From: Mycobacterium sp. PSTR-4-N
GTDB taxonomy: Bacteria; Actinomycetota; Actinomycetes; Mycobacteriales; Mycobacteriaceae
Length of the DNA: 64,000 nt
NCBI RefSeq assembly: GCF_022348085.1
Contig: NZ_JAKRFN010000002.1
Coordinates: 124,001 to 188,000 of the forward strand
Direction of reading: 5' to 3'
Below the pieces are notes generated by a model, which saw only the letters and a program-made list of their open reading frames with translations, did no database searches and was not told the origin of the DNA. The position numbers and the translations under genes are program-made. Below are positions 34,985 to 43,791 of this stretch, one piece after another. Positions within the stretch are counted from its first letter, which is position 1; every line of letters starts with the position of its first letter.

Positions 34985-36428
34985 GAGCACCCACCGGCGT
35001 CGGCGTTCCGGCAATCAGCGGCGCCAACCGGTCGGCGGACCGCTGCGCGCGTTGCGAGGTGGAGAACACTCCGAGCGCCAGGATCACCAACCCCAGCGCG
35101 ACGCAGACGAACCACAACGGTCGGGCGGCCGTCGCGAAATCGGCGCCGCCCATCGTGATCGCCGAGCCGGCGACCGAACCGCACAGCGCCACACCGACAC
35201 TGACGCCGACCTGCCGGCTCGTCGACGTGACCGCCGACGCGGCTCCGGCGCGATCCAACGGCATTCCGCTGACCGCCGCGTTCGTGATCGGGGCGTTGAC
35301 CATGGCGAACCCGATGCCGAAGACGGCGAACACGATGACCAGCCACCACACCGGGGTGGAGCCCGTCAGGAAGGTCAGCATCGTCGCGGCCACCGCGATC
35401 ATTGTCCCGGCGATCACCAGCGAGGGGCGCGCGCCGAACCGGCCGACCAGGCGACCCGACAGCGGAGAGAAGATCAGGGCACCGATCGCGATGGGCAGGT
35501 AGATCAGGCCGGTGTGCATCGCCGAGTAGCCGCGCTCGCCCTGCAGGTAGAGCGACATCATGAACAGGAACGCACCCCAGGCGGAGAAGGCGCTGACCGC
35601 AGAGATGGTGGCCGAACTGAACGGGATGCTGCGGAAGAAACGCAGATCCAAGAAGGGGTCGTGGCGCCGTGATTCGTAACGCAGGAACGCGGCCAGTGCC
35701 ACCGCAGCGGCGACGGCGGTGCCGACGACCCGGGGATGCGACCAGCCCAGCACCGGACCTTCGATGAGGGTGTAGACCACGCCGAACAGTGTGATGACGG
35801 CCAACAGCTGCCCGACCGGATCGACGCTGCGCATGGTCGCCGACTTGGTCTCGGGAACGAAGACGGCCGTGAGGATCAGGGCACCGGCGCAGATCGGCAG
35901 GTTGATCCAGAACACCGAGCGCCAGCCGATCGTCTCGATGAGCAGGCCGCCGACGATGGGCCCGGCTGCCATCGAGATGCCGGTCACCCCACCCCAGATG
36001 CCGAGCGCCCGGGCCCGCTCTTGGGGTTTGACGAAGATCTGCGAAATGATGGACAGCGCAACTGGATTCATCATCGAGCCGCCTATTCCCTGCAGGAAGC
36101 GGGCACCGATCAGCGCGTCGATGCTGGGCGCGAGGCTGCAGGCCAGCGAGCCCAGCGCGAACAGGCCCAAACCGATCTGGAACACGCGCCTGCGGCCGAA
36201 CCGGTCACCGGTGGCACCGGAGAGCATCAACAGCGAGGCCAGGACCAGCGTGTAGATGTCGAGCACCCACTGCATCTGCGACGGTGACGCCGAGAGATCG
36301 GTGCGGATCGACGGAATAGCGACGTTGACGATCGTGGCGTCCATCGACACGATCAGCAGGCTCAGGCAGCAGGACACCAGGACGATCATCTTGCGCCGCT
36401 GCGTCAGCGTGCCGACAGTTTCATTCAC
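34974..36428 (-). CDS. DHA2-family MFS drug-efflux transporter
   Basis: The 484-residue protein has fourteen predicted membrane helices and EmrB/QacA-type motifs: MDATIVNVAIPSI in helix 1, motif A GDRFGRRR between helices 2 and 3, and motif C-like GPIVGGLL in helix 5. It exports drugs or other hydrophobic compounds by proton antiport. The GTG start at 36428 lies inside an inverted repeat, so repressor binding would block expression directly. The MarR gene follows and overlaps its end. Confidence 0.88.
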   Translation of the reverse strand: MNETVGTLTQRRKMIVLVSCCLSLLIVSMDATIVNVAIPSIRTDLSASPSQMQWVLDIYTLVLASLLMLSGATGDRFGRRRVFQIGLGLFALGSLACSLAPSIDALIGARFLQGIGGSMMNPVALSIISQIFVKPQERARALGIWGGVTGISMAAGPIVGGLLIETIGWRSVFWINLPICAGALILTAVFVPETKSATMRSVDPVGQLLAVITLFGVVYTLIEGPVLGWSHPRVVGTAVAAAVALAAFLRYESRRHDPFLDLRFFRSIPFSSATISAVSAFSAWGAFLFMMSLYLQGERGYSAMHTGLIYLPIAIGALIFSPLSGRLVGRFGARPSLVIAGTMIAVAATMLTFLTGSTPVWWLVIVFAVFGIGFAMVNAPITNAAVSGMPLDRAGAASAVTSTSRQVGVSVGVALCGSVAGSAITMGGADFATAARPLWFVCVALGLVILALGVFSTSQRAQRSADRLAPLIAGTPTPVGAHVR

Positions 36429-36445
36429 ACAACTATTGTGAAACT
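36417..36445 (-). promoter_or_regulatory. Candidate MarR operator over the MFS start
   Basis: AGTTTCA at 36417-36423 and TGAAACT at 36439-36445 are perfect inverted 7-mers; a second pair TTCACA/TGTGAA lies at 36424-36429 and 36437-36442. On the minus strand a CACAAT -10-like box (36435-36440) and TTGCTC (36460-36465, 19 bases upstream) may form the promoter within or beside it. Confidence 0.5.
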
Positions 36446-36508
36446 ACAACCTTCGGGTGAGCAAGCCAAATCCCGTGACGAATTCGACATAATGGCGAAG
36501 ATCACTCG

Positions 36509-36544
36509 CCTTTTGGCGCCCGAACGTCGGTTTGGGCGAAAAGG
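36509..36544 (-). terminator. Hairpin downstream of gltA2
   Basis: CCTTTT/AAAAGG at the ends and CGCCCGAA/TTTGGGCG inside form a stem of about 13 pairs with a two-base bulge and six-base loop, starting seven bases after the gltA2 stop. One inner pair is a mismatch in minus-strand RNA. No long U-tract follows, so it may be a weak terminator or a transcript-stabilising 3' structure. Confidence 0.45.
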
Positions 36545-36550
36545 GAAACG

Positions 36551-37855
36551 CTAGCGGGCGCCGAGGTCGGTGTAGTCGCGCTCGGTGTAGCCGGTGTAGA
36601 TCTGCCGCGGCCGGCCGATCTTGTTGGGCTCGCCGTGCATCTCCCGCCAGTGCGCAATCCACCCCGGGAGCCGGCCCAGCGCGAAGAGCACCGTGAACAT
36701 CCGCGTCGGGAAGCCCATGGCCCGATAGATCACGCCGGTGTAGTAGTCGACGTTCGGGTAGAGCTTGCGCTCGACGAAGAAGTCGTCGGTCAGCGCGATC
36801 TCCTCGAGCTCCTTGGCGATGTCGAGCAGCTCGTCCTGCACGCCGATCTTGCCCAGGATCTTGTCGGCCTGCTCCTTGACGATTCGCGCCCGCGGGTCGT
36901 AGTTCTTGTACACGCGATGGCCGAAGCCCATCAGCTTGACGCCGTCCTCGCGGTTCTTGACCTTCTTGACGAACGTCGCGACGTCGTCGTCACCCTTGCG
37001 GATCTTCTCGAGCATCTCCAGCACGGCCTGGTTGGCGCCGCCGTGCAGCGGGCCCCACAGCGCGTTGATGCCGCCGGAGATCGACGTGAACAGGTTGGCC
37101 TGCGAGGAACCGACCAGACGCACCGTCGACGTCGAGCAATTCTGCTCGTGGTCGGCGTGCAGGATGAACAACATGTCGAGTGCGCGCACGAGCTCGGGGT
37201 CGACCTCGTAGGGCTCGGCGGGGAACCCGAACGTCATCCGCAGGAAGTTCTCCACCAGCGTCAGCGAGTTGTCCGGATACAGGAACGGCTGGCCCTCGGA
37301 CTTCTTGTAGGCATACGCCGCGATCGTGGGCAGCTTGGCCAGCAGCCGGATGGTCGAGAGCTCCACCTGCTGCGGGTTGAACGGGTCCAGCGAATCCGGG
37401 TAGTAGGCGCTCAGCGCGTTCACCGCGCTGGAGAGCACCGGCATCGGGTGCGCATCACGGGGGAAGCCGTCGAAGAACCGCTTGAGGTCCTCGTGCAGCA
37501 GGGTGTGCCGCTGGATCTGGGTGGTGAACTTCTCCAGCTGATCGGCGGTGGGCAGTTCGCCGTAGAGCAGCAGGTAGCTGACCTCGATGAAGCTGGACTT
37601 CTCGGCGAGCTGCTCGATCGGATACCCGCGGTAGCGCAGGATGCCGGCATCCCCGTCGATGTAGGTGATCGCACTCTTGGTCGACGACGTGTTGACGAAA
37701 CCGCCGTCGAAGGTGGTGTAGCCGGTCTTGGCCAGCAGAGACCCGAGCGCGATGCCGTCAGCACCCTCGGTCGCTTTGACGATGTCGAGTTCCAACTCCC
37801 CGCCGGGGTAGGACAGGGTGGCGTGCTCTTTCCCGGTTTCGGCGTTATCGGCCAC
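36551..37855 (-). CDS. gltA2: Citrate synthase GltA2
   Basis: The 434-residue protein aligns by eye with M. tuberculosis GltA2 (431 residues). It contains [34 protein letters not shown] and [15 protein letters not shown] with the active-site His residues, and ends [15 protein letters not shown]. It condenses oxaloacetate and acetyl-CoA to citrate in the cytosol. The start is a GTG at 37855 ([19 protein letters not shown]) with GAAGGG about nine bases upstream; the longer frame upstream is Arg-rich and not family-like. A palindrome at 37910-37926 lies in its promoter region. Confidence 0.95.
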   Translation of the reverse strand: MADNAETGKEHATLSYPGGELELDIVKATEGADGIALGSLLAKTGYTTFDGGFVNTSSTKSAITYIDGDAGILRYRGYPIEQLAEKSSFIEVSYLLLYGELPTADQLEKFTTQIQRHTLLHEDLKRFFDGFPRDAHPMPVLSSAVNALSAYYPDSLDPFNPQQVELSTIRLLAKLPTIAAYAYKKSEGQPFLYPDNSLTLVENFLRMTFGFPAEPYEVDPELVRALDMLFILHADHEQNCSTSTVRLVGSSQANLFTSISGGINALWGPLHGGANQAVLEMLEKIRKGDDDVATFVKKVKNREDGVKLMGFGHRVYKNYDPRARIVKEQADKILGKIGVQDELLDIAKELEEIALTDDFFVERKLYPNVDYYTGVIYRAMGFPTRMFTVLFALGRLPGWIAHWREMHGEPNKIGRPRQIYTGYTERDYTDLGAR

Positions 37856-37909
37856 TGGGATCCCTTCGGGTCGGTTCTCACGGGCTCGGGGAGGTCTTAC
37901 TGCAAGTCT

Positions 37910-37926
37910 GACTACAGAAGGTAGTC
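37910..37926. promoter_or_regulatory. Palindrome upstream of gltA2
   Basis: GACTAC-AGAAG-GTAGTC is a perfect six-base inverted repeat with a five-base centre, 55-71 bases before the gltA2 start. The size suits a TetR- or GntR-type dimer, and a TetR gene ends 53 bases beyond it. Confidence 0.4.
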
Positions 37927-37978
37927 CCATTCCGACGGGCACGCCCGCGGGGGTCGCCGAGGCCGGGTCACGTCGGGA

Positions 37979-38629
37979 TCACACGGGTTGCCCGACCCCC
38001 GCAAACTCGACCATGAAGTCCGCGTAGACCGACTCGAACGCGGCGACACACGCGTCCACGTCGACATTGACCAGCCTCGACGTCTGGCCCATGACCTCCT
38101 GCAGCGCGGTCATCAACACGCCGCCGAACACGGCCGCTATCAACCTGACCCGCCGGTCGTCGACCGGCACCCCCACGCGGTCGGCGATCGCCACGTCCAC
38201 CGGGCTGGCACGGAACTCCACGACGGCCTGCTGCAGCGTCGACGACGACGAGGTGATCCGCAGGATCTGCATGAACCGGTACGACGTCAGGGCACCCGCA
38301 GGCGCCAGCTTGGTGCTCTGCGCCATCCCGATGTAGGACCGGCGGAGCGCCTCGAAGTGACTGATCTCCGGTGGCTGGGTGAGCAGCTCGGCGGCCACCC
38401 GGTCGAGCACTTCGTCGATCAGGGCGAGCGCGATCGCATCCTTGGTGGCGAAGTACCGGCTGAAGGTGCGCGGCGAGACGTCAGCGCTCGCAGCGATCTG
38501 ATCGACCGTCGTCCCGTCGAATCCCTGCCGATCGCACAGCGCGATCGCGGCGTCCATCAGCGTGGCGCGGGTACGGCGCTTCTTGCGCTCGCGAAGCCCG
38601 AGCACGGGCTCCCCCCTGACATCACCCAC
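37979..38629 (-). CDS. TetR-family transcriptional regulator
   Basis: The 216-residue protein has a TetR N-terminal DNA-binding domain at residues 12-65 (RKKRRTRATLMDAAIALCDRQGFDGTTVDQIAASADVSPRTFSRYFATKDAI). Its C-terminal ligand domain has low similarity, as usual for the family. It starts at a GTG at 38629, 70 bases after the MFS gene that runs in the same direction, and ends upstream of gltA2. It may control either neighbour. The palindrome at 37910-37926 is a possible site. Confidence 0.87.
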   Translation of the reverse strand: MGDVRGEPVLGLRERKKRRTRATLMDAAIALCDRQGFDGTTVDQIAASADVSPRTFSRYFATKDAIALALIDEVLDRVAAELLTQPPEISHFEALRRSYIGMAQSTKLAPAGALTSYRFMQILRITSSSSTLQQAVVEFRASPVDVAIADRVGVPVDDRRVRLIAAVFGGVLMTALQEVMGQTSRLVNVDVDACVAAFESVYADFMVEFAGVGQPV

Positions 38630-38699
38630 GAAAAGGGATGCTAATCGGCCCGGAGGCGTCGCGAGGGGGGATTGAACTGCAGATTCGCCGACCGCTCGA

Positions 38700-39971
38700 T
38701 CACCGGACCCCGGGTACCCGATAGCGGATGAACGCCGGTACCGCGAGCGCCGCGAGCACCACCCCGATCACCACGAGCACGCCGCCTCCCGCCGCGGCGA
38801 CGGTCGTGCCGACAGCGGCGGCCACCGCCCCGTGGGCGGCGTCAGCCAGCCGGGGCCCGCCGGCGACCACGACGGTGAAGACGCCCTGCAGGCGCCCGCG
38901 CAGCTCGTCCGACGCCGCCTCCTGCAGGATCGTCGACCGGAACGCCGCGGACACCATGTCGGCCGCACCACCGAAAGCCAAGCATCCCAACGCAATCCAC
39001 AGCATCACCCCCGCAGCCCCGTTGGCCGCCCCGGCCGCCAGGCCGAAGCCCACCATCGCCAGACCCCAGGCCACGATCGCGCCGACCACCGCAAGCCCCT
39101 GCCGGCGGATACGGGGCAGCCAGCCGGAGAAGATGCCGCCTGCCACCGCGCCCGCCGACATCGCGGCCGCCAGCAGCGCCATCGTCGTGCCGCCCGTCAC
39201 CGGACCACCGAAGCTCTCGTGGGCCATCTGCGGGAACAATGCCCGCGGCATACCGAAGATCATCGCGATCAGATCGACCACGAACGACATCAGCACGACG
39301 CGGTTGCCGGCGAGGTAGCGGAAGCCGTCGAGCACTGCGCCCAGACCGTAGCCCGGCGCGCCCTCTCCGGTCAGCGACGGCGGCATCGGGGTCAGCCGGA
39401 CCGTCGCCCACACCGCGGCGAGACAGGTCAGCGTGTCGATGAGGTAGAGCGCCGACAGGTCGACCCAGTGCAGGAGTACACCCGCCAGCAGCGGGCCGGC
39501 GATCGCGCCGAACTGCATGACCGTCATGTTCAGCGCGTTGGCCGCGGGCAACTGACCGATGGGCAGCATCCGCGGGATCGCCGCCGAACGGGTCGGCGAG
39601 TTCACCGCGAAGAACGCCTGCTGCACCGACAGCAGGCTCAGCACGACCCAGACGCTGTTGATCGCCAGCGCCGCCTGCAGCCACAGCAGCGCGGAGGAGA
39701 CCGTCAGCCCGGTGGAGGTGATGATCAGCAGCTTCCGGCGATCCATCGCATCAGCCCAGGCGCCTCCCCACAGCCCGAACACGACGAGCGGCACGAGCGC
39801 GAACAGTCCGGCCAGACCGACGTAGAGCGAATTCTGGGTCAGCGCGTACAGCTGGACCGGGACCGCGAAGATCGTCAGGTTGGCACCGACCACCGTGACG
39901 ATGCCGGCAGACCAGAGCCGCCGGAAGTCCGGGGTCTGCAGCGGCGTCGTGTCGGCGAAGAGCCGCCCCAC
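38700..39971 (-). CDS. MFS transporter, EntS-like (TIGR00900/DUF894 type)
   Basis: The 423-residue protein has twelve predicted helices and resembles the EntS/enterobactin-exporter branch of the MFS (PLQTPDFRRLWSAGIVTVVGANLTIFAVPVQLY, then LWGGAWADAMDRRKLL). The GTG start at 39971 shares one base with the pdxH stop (TAGTG), so it is probably translated with pdxH. The longer frame overlapping pdxH is Arg-rich and not protein-like. The substrate is unknown; siderophore or drug export is a family-level guess. Confidence 0.85.
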   Translation of the reverse strand: MGRLFADTTPLQTPDFRRLWSAGIVTVVGANLTIFAVPVQLYALTQNSLYVGLAGLFALVPLVVFGLWGGAWADAMDRRKLLIITSTGLTVSSALLWLQAALAINSVWVVLSLLSVQQAFFAVNSPTRSAAIPRMLPIGQLPAANALNMTVMQFGAIAGPLLAGVLLHWVDLSALYLIDTLTCLAAVWATVRLTPMPPSLTGEGAPGYGLGAVLDGFRYLAGNRVVLMSFVVDLIAMIFGMPRALFPQMAHESFGGPVTGGTTMALLAAAMSAGAVAGGIFSGWLPRIRRQGLAVVGAIVAWGLAMVGFGLAAGAANGAAGVMLWIALGCLAFGGAADMVSAAFRSTILQEAASDELRGRLQGVFTVVVAGGPRLADAAHGAVAAAVGTTVAAAGGGVLVVIGVVLAALAVPAFIRYRVPGVR

Positions 39972-40627
39972 TACGGTTGGAGGCGTTCGACGCGACCCTC
40001 GCGCACGCGAATCCTGTTGTGCAGACGGTTCTCCCGGCCCTGCCAGAACTCGATCTCCTCGGGCGCGATGACATAGCCACCCCAGTGCGGCGGGACGGGC
40101 ACCGTCTCGGTGTCGGCGAACCGTTCGGTGACCTCGGCGAGCTGGCGGCGCAGCGCATCGCGCGAGGCGATCGGGCTGCTCTGCGCCGAGGCCCACGCCC
40201 CCAGCTGGGAGCCCCGCGGGCGTTCCGCCCAGTAGGCGGCGGTCTCGGCGGCCGACACCTTGGTCACCGGCCCGCGGACGTGTACCTGCCTGCTGAGCGA
40301 GTACCAGGGGAACGTCGCCGAGGCATACGGCACGGCCGCCAGCTGGCCACCCTTGGCCGACTCGTAATTCGTGTAGAAGGTGAGGCCCGATGCGGTCACG
40401 CTCTTGCACAACACGGTGCGGGTGACGGGTCTTCCCGCCGCGTCGACCGTGCCGACGACCATCGCGTTCGGTTCGACGACCCCGGCCTGCTCGGCGTCGG
40501 CCAACCAGCTGGTCAGCAGCGCGAGCCAGCCCTGGTCGAGCCAGTTCTCCTCGAGGTCGGCGCTGCCGTCCTTCTCGACCGACCCGTACTCCACCCGCAT
40601 GCGCGCGAGGTGATCCGATGTGCTCAC
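39971..40627 (-). CDS. pdxH: Pyridoxamine 5'-phosphate oxidase
   Basis: The 218-residue protein has the FMN-binding features of Pdx[57 protein letters not shown] and a C-terminal [24 protein letters not shown]. It oxidises pyridoxamine or pyridoxine 5'-phosphate to pyridoxal 5'-phosphate. It starts at a GTG at 40627 and is divergent from citA across 68 bases. In M. tuberculosis pdxH is elsewhere (Rv2607), but the pdxH-citA neighbourhood is that of M. smegmatis as I recall. Confidence 0.94.
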   Translation of the reverse strand: MSTSDHLARMRVEYGSVEKDGSADLEENWLDQGWLALLTSWLADAEQAGVVEPNAMVVGTVDAAGRPVTRTVLCKSVTASGLTFYTNYESAKGGQLAAVPYASATFPWYSLSRQVHVRGPVTKVSAAETAAYWAERPRGSQLGAWASAQSSPIASRDALRRQLAEVTERFADTETVPVPPHWGGYVIAPEEIEFWQGRENRLHNRIRVREGRVERLQP

Positions 40628-40695
40628 GCGATCACGCTACGCCCGGGGTACGACTGGCAGTTTCGGCGGCGGGGGGTGGTGCAAGAATCACGCCC

Positions 40696-41814
40696 ATGAC
40701 TGCGGTTCCCAAGGATTTCGCCCCCGGGCTCGCGGGCGTGGTGGCGTTCGAGACCGAGATCGCCGAACCCGACAAGGACGGTGGCGCGCTGCGCTATCGC
40801 GGTGTCGACATCGACGATCTGGTGGCGAACCGGGTGAGCTTCGGCGACGTCTGGGGCCTGCTGGTCGACGGCCGGTTCGGGCCGGGTCTCGCGCCCGCCG
40901 AACCGTTCCCGCTGCCGGTGCACAGCGGCGACGTCCGCGTCGACGTCCAGGCCGGTCTGGCGATGCTGGCACCCATCTGGGGTCTGAAGCCGCTGCTGGA
41001 CATCGACGACCAGACCGCGCGCGATGACCTGGCGCGGGTGTCGGTGATGGGACTGTCCTACGTGGCGCAATCCGCGCGCGGTATCGGGGTGCCTGCCGTC
41101 CCCCAGCGTCTGATCGACGAATGCCCCACGGTCACTGCACGATTCATGACGCGGTGGCAGGGGGAACCGGATCCGCGCCACATCGAGGCCATCGACGCCT
41201 ACTGGGTGAGCGCCGCCGAGCACGGCATGAACGCCTCGACGTTCACCGCGCGCGTCATCGCATCGACCGGTGCCGACGTGGCGGCCGCATTGTCCGGCGC
41301 CGTCGGGGCGATGAGCGGTCCGCTGCACGGCGGCGCACCCGCCCGCGTGATCCCGATGATCGAAGAGGCCGAACGCACCGGCGACGCCCGCGCCGTCATC
41401 ACCGGAATCCTGGACCGCAACGAGAAGCTGATGGGGTTCGGTCACCGCGTGTACCGGGCCGAGGACCCCCGGGCCCGGGTCCTGCGGGCCACCGCCAAGC
41501 GACTCGACGCGCCGCGTTACGACGTGGCCGCCGCGCTGGAACAGGCCGCGCTCACCGAGCTGCGGGAACGCAGGCCCGACCGCGCGATCGAGACCAACGT
41601 GGAGTTCTGGGCCGCCGTGATCCTCGATTTCGCGCAGGTGCCGCCGGCGATGATGCCCGCGATGTTCACCTGCGGCCGCACCGCGGGCTGGTGCGCCCAC
41701 ATCCTCGAACAGAAGCGTCTCGGCAAGCTGGTGCGGCCGTCGGCGATCTACGTCGGTCCGGCGCCGCGAAGCCTCGAGTCGGTCGACGGCTGGGATTCCC
41801 TGGCCCGGCCATGA
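40696..41814 (+). CDS. citA: Citrate synthase CitA (second, divergent isozyme)
   Basis: The 372-residue protein is a shorter citrate synthase with [37 protein letters not shown] and the C-terminal FTCGRTAGWCAHILEQ; M. tuberculosis CitA (Rv0889c) has a very similar length. Active-site His residues are kept. It presumably makes citrate or 2-methylcitrate, and its role beside GltA2 is not settled. The following gene starts within its stop (ATGA), implying coupling. Confidence 0.92.
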   Translation: MTAVPKDFAPGLAGVVAFETEIAEPDKDGGALRYRGVDIDDLVANRVSFGDVWGLLVDGRFGPGLAPAEPFPLPVHSGDVRVDVQAGLAMLAPIWGLKPLLDIDDQTARDDLARVSVMGLSYVAQSARGIGVPAVPQRLIDECPTVTARFMTRWQGEPDPRHIEAIDAYWVSAAEHGMNASTFTARVIASTGADVAAALSGAVGAMSGPLHGGAPARVIPMIEEAERTGDARAVITGILDRNEKLMGFGHRVYRAEDPRARVLRATAKRLDAPRYDVAAALEQAALTELRERRPDRAIETNVEFWAAVILDFAQVPPAMMPAMFTCGRTAGWCAHILEQKRLGKLVRPSAIYVGPAPRSLESVDGWDSLARP

Positions 41815-42425
41815 CCACCGAACGGACCGTTTTCGCCTCCGCTGCAAGCTATTTCGCAGCCCTCGTGCGGCAGATTCCCGCGGATCGATGGGATGCGCCG
41901 GGGCTCGGCGACTGGACGGTGCGCGACCTGGTCGGGCACACGTCGCGTTCGCTGATCACCGTCAGCACGTATCTGCGCACCACCGCGTCCCACGAGGACG
42001 TCGCCGAACCCGCCGACTACTACGTGCGCATCAAGGACTACGCCGCCGGTGTGGGCGCCGAGGCGATCGTGGAGCGCGGCCGGCAGGCAGGCCGTGACCT
42101 CGGGCCGGACCCCGTCGCAACGATCGACACCCTGGTCGACCGCGTGCTCGGCGAGATCGACGCCGCCGGCGACCCGCTGATCGAGGTGATCGGCGGACTC
42201 GGCCTACGGCTGAACACGTACCTGCCGACGCGGACCTTCGAGATCGCGGTGCACGGTCTCGACATCGCCGCCGCGGTCGGGCTCACCGTGGACCCGCCGG
42301 TGGAGGTGCTTGCCGAGGCTGCCGCTCTGGCCGGCCGCATCGGAGCGCATCTGGGGCAGGGCCCGGCGATGCTGCTGGCGTTGACCGGGCGTGCTGCCCT
42401 GCCATCGAGCTTCTCCGTCGTCTGA
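41811..42425 (+). CDS. Maleylpyruvate-isomerase-like, DinB-fold protein (mycothiol-dependent type)
   Basis: The 204-residue protein begins FASAASYFAALVRQIPADRWDAPGLGDWTVRDLVGHTSRS, the pattern of the mycothiol-dependent maleylpyruvate isomerase N-terminal domain with metal-binding His. A second likely ligand is in FEIAVHGLDIA. Such proteins are metal-dependent thiol transferases or isomerases in actinobacteria. Its coupling to citA by the ATGA overlap is notable but does not reveal the substrate. Confidence 0.8.
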   Translation: MTTERTVFASAASYFAALVRQIPADRWDAPGLGDWTVRDLVGHTSRSLITVSTYLRTTASHEDVAEPADYYVRIKDYAAGVGAEAIVERGRQAGRDLGPDPVATIDTLVDRVLGEIDAAGDPLIEVIGGLGLRLNTYLPTRTFEIAVHGLDIAAAVGLTVDPPVEVLAEAAALAGRIGAHLGQGPAMLLALTGRAALPSSFSVV

Positions 42426-42494
42426 GCCGATGAGTTCTGCACGCCGGCACGGTCAGTACGGACAGCCAACCGGCCACCAGAGAAGGAGATATCC

Positions 42495-42959
42495 GTGGCA
42501 TCCGACAAGGCCCTCGACAACACCCCGATGCTCGTTCCCCACCTCGTCGTCGGCGACGCCGCCGCGGCGCTGGATTTCTATGCCCGCGCCTTCGGCGCCG
42601 AGGAGATGGTGCGGCTGCCCGGCCCCGACGGGAAGCTGATGCACGCCTGCATACGGATCAACGGGTCGATGGTGTTCCTCAACGACGACTTCCCCGAGTA
42701 CAACGACGGCGTCTCGGCCACCCCCACCGCGCTGGGCGGCACGCCGGTCACCCTGCACCTGCACGGCGCCGACGTCGACGGTCGGTTCCAGCGGGCGCTC
42801 GACGCGGGCGCCACCGTCGTCAACCCTCTCGAAGACCAGTTCTGGGGTGACCGCTACGGGGTGGTGCGCGATCCGTTCGGCCACCACTGGGCGCTCGCCG
42901 AGTCGGTACGGGAGGTCGACGTCACCGAGATCGCCGCGCAGATGAGCAGCGACGCCTGA
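42495..42959 (+). CDS. VOC-family (glyoxalase/bleomycin-resistance-like) protein, Rv0887c-type
   Basis: The 154-residue protein has the paired beta-alpha-beta-beta-beta modules of the VOC superfamily, most like the PhnB branch (LVPHLVVGDAAAALDFYARAFGAEEMVRLPGPDGKLMHACIRING, ending DRYGVVRDPFGHHWALAE). AAGGAGAT six bases before the GTG start at 42495 is a strong ribosome site. The function is unknown; family members bind metals or small molecules. M. tuberculosis Rv0887c is next to Rv0889c in the same relation. Confidence 0.86.
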   Translation: MASDKALDNTPMLVPHLVVGDAAAALDFYARAFGAEEMVRLPGPDGKLMHACIRINGSMVFLNDDFPEYNDGVSATPTALGGTPVTLHLHGADVDGRFQRALDAGATVVNPLEDQFWGDRYGVVRDPFGHHWALAESVREVDVTEIAAQMSSDA

Positions 42960-43014
42960 GGTTCCCCTGGTGTGTTTGCCAGGCTAGATGGGACAGGCCA
43001 GCAATAATCCGACG

Positions 43015-43791
43015 ATGATCTGGTTGCTCCAGTTCCCCCCTGTGCTTCTCGGCATTCTGTGGGTCGTCGTCATCGTGGGGATCTCCGTCGGTGGTCTGAT
43101 CCTGTTCCGCAAGACGGTGTCGCACACCCGGCTGGAGAACGCGAATCCGGTGTCCAGTGCGGTGTTTCAAGTCGCAGGGGTGCTCTACGCCGTACTGGTC
43201 GCGTTCGTCGTCGTGGTGGTGTGGGAACAAATGGGCGACGCCGAGGACGCCAGCGGTAAGGAGGCCTCGGCCGTCGCCGAACTGCTCCGCGACTCCGCGG
43301 CGCTACCAGCCGCGAACCGGGACGAGGTGGAGCGCAGCCTGATCGCGTACACGCGGGACGTGATCGACAACGAGTTCCCGAGGATGCGCCGCGGCGAGGC
43401 CATCTCCGAGCAGTCCGAGGCGCTGGACACCGTGTGGAACTCGTATCTGAAGGTGCAGCCGGAAACGCGCAACGAGATCGCGTTCTTCGATCATGCGATC
43501 GTGCGGCTGAACGACCTGAGCGCCAACCGGAAGTTGCGGGTGTCCACGGGCGAGGCTTCGGTGCCGGCCGAACTGTGGGTGCTGCTCATCGGTGGCGGCG
43601 CCGTGCTGATGGCGTTCACCTACCTGTTCGGCACGCGTGACCTGCTGGTCCACGGACTGGCGATCGGGTTGACCGCATCGTTGCTCGCCTTCGTGATGTA
43701 CCTGATCTTCGCGTTGGAGCATCCGTACGTCGGTGCGCTGTCGGTGCAACCCACGGCGTTCATCAACGTGCTTACCTACTGGAACAGTTAG
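43015..43791 (+). CDS. DUF4239-type membrane protein (bestrophin-like)
   Basis: The predicted 258-residue protein has two N-terminal helices (about 5-30 and 48-70), a helical soluble middle (residues 75-180) and two C-terminal helices (about 190-210 and 215-240). This is the layout of DUF4239, annotated as bestrophin-like channel domains. The ATG at 43015 (MIWLLQFPPV) was chosen over one at 42988. It ends inside the convergent fprB stop. Confidence 0.78.
   Translation: MIWLLQFPPVLLGILWVVVIVGISVGGLILFRKTVSHTRLENANPVSSAVFQVAGVLYAVLVAFVVVVVWEQMGDAEDASGKEASAVAELLRDSAALPAANRDEVERSLIAYTRDVIDNEFPRMRRGEAISEQSEALDTVWNSYLKVQPETRNEIAFFDHAIVRLNDLSANRKLRVSTGEASVPAELWVLLIGGGAVLMAFTYLFGTRDLLVHGLAIGLTASLLAFVMYLIFALEHPYVGALSVQPTAFINVLTYWNS

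Noticed and set aside
38700..40409. Extended start of the EntS-like MFS gene into pdxH
   Set aside because: The added region is the antisense-like shifted frame of pdxH; GTG 39971 gives a good family start.
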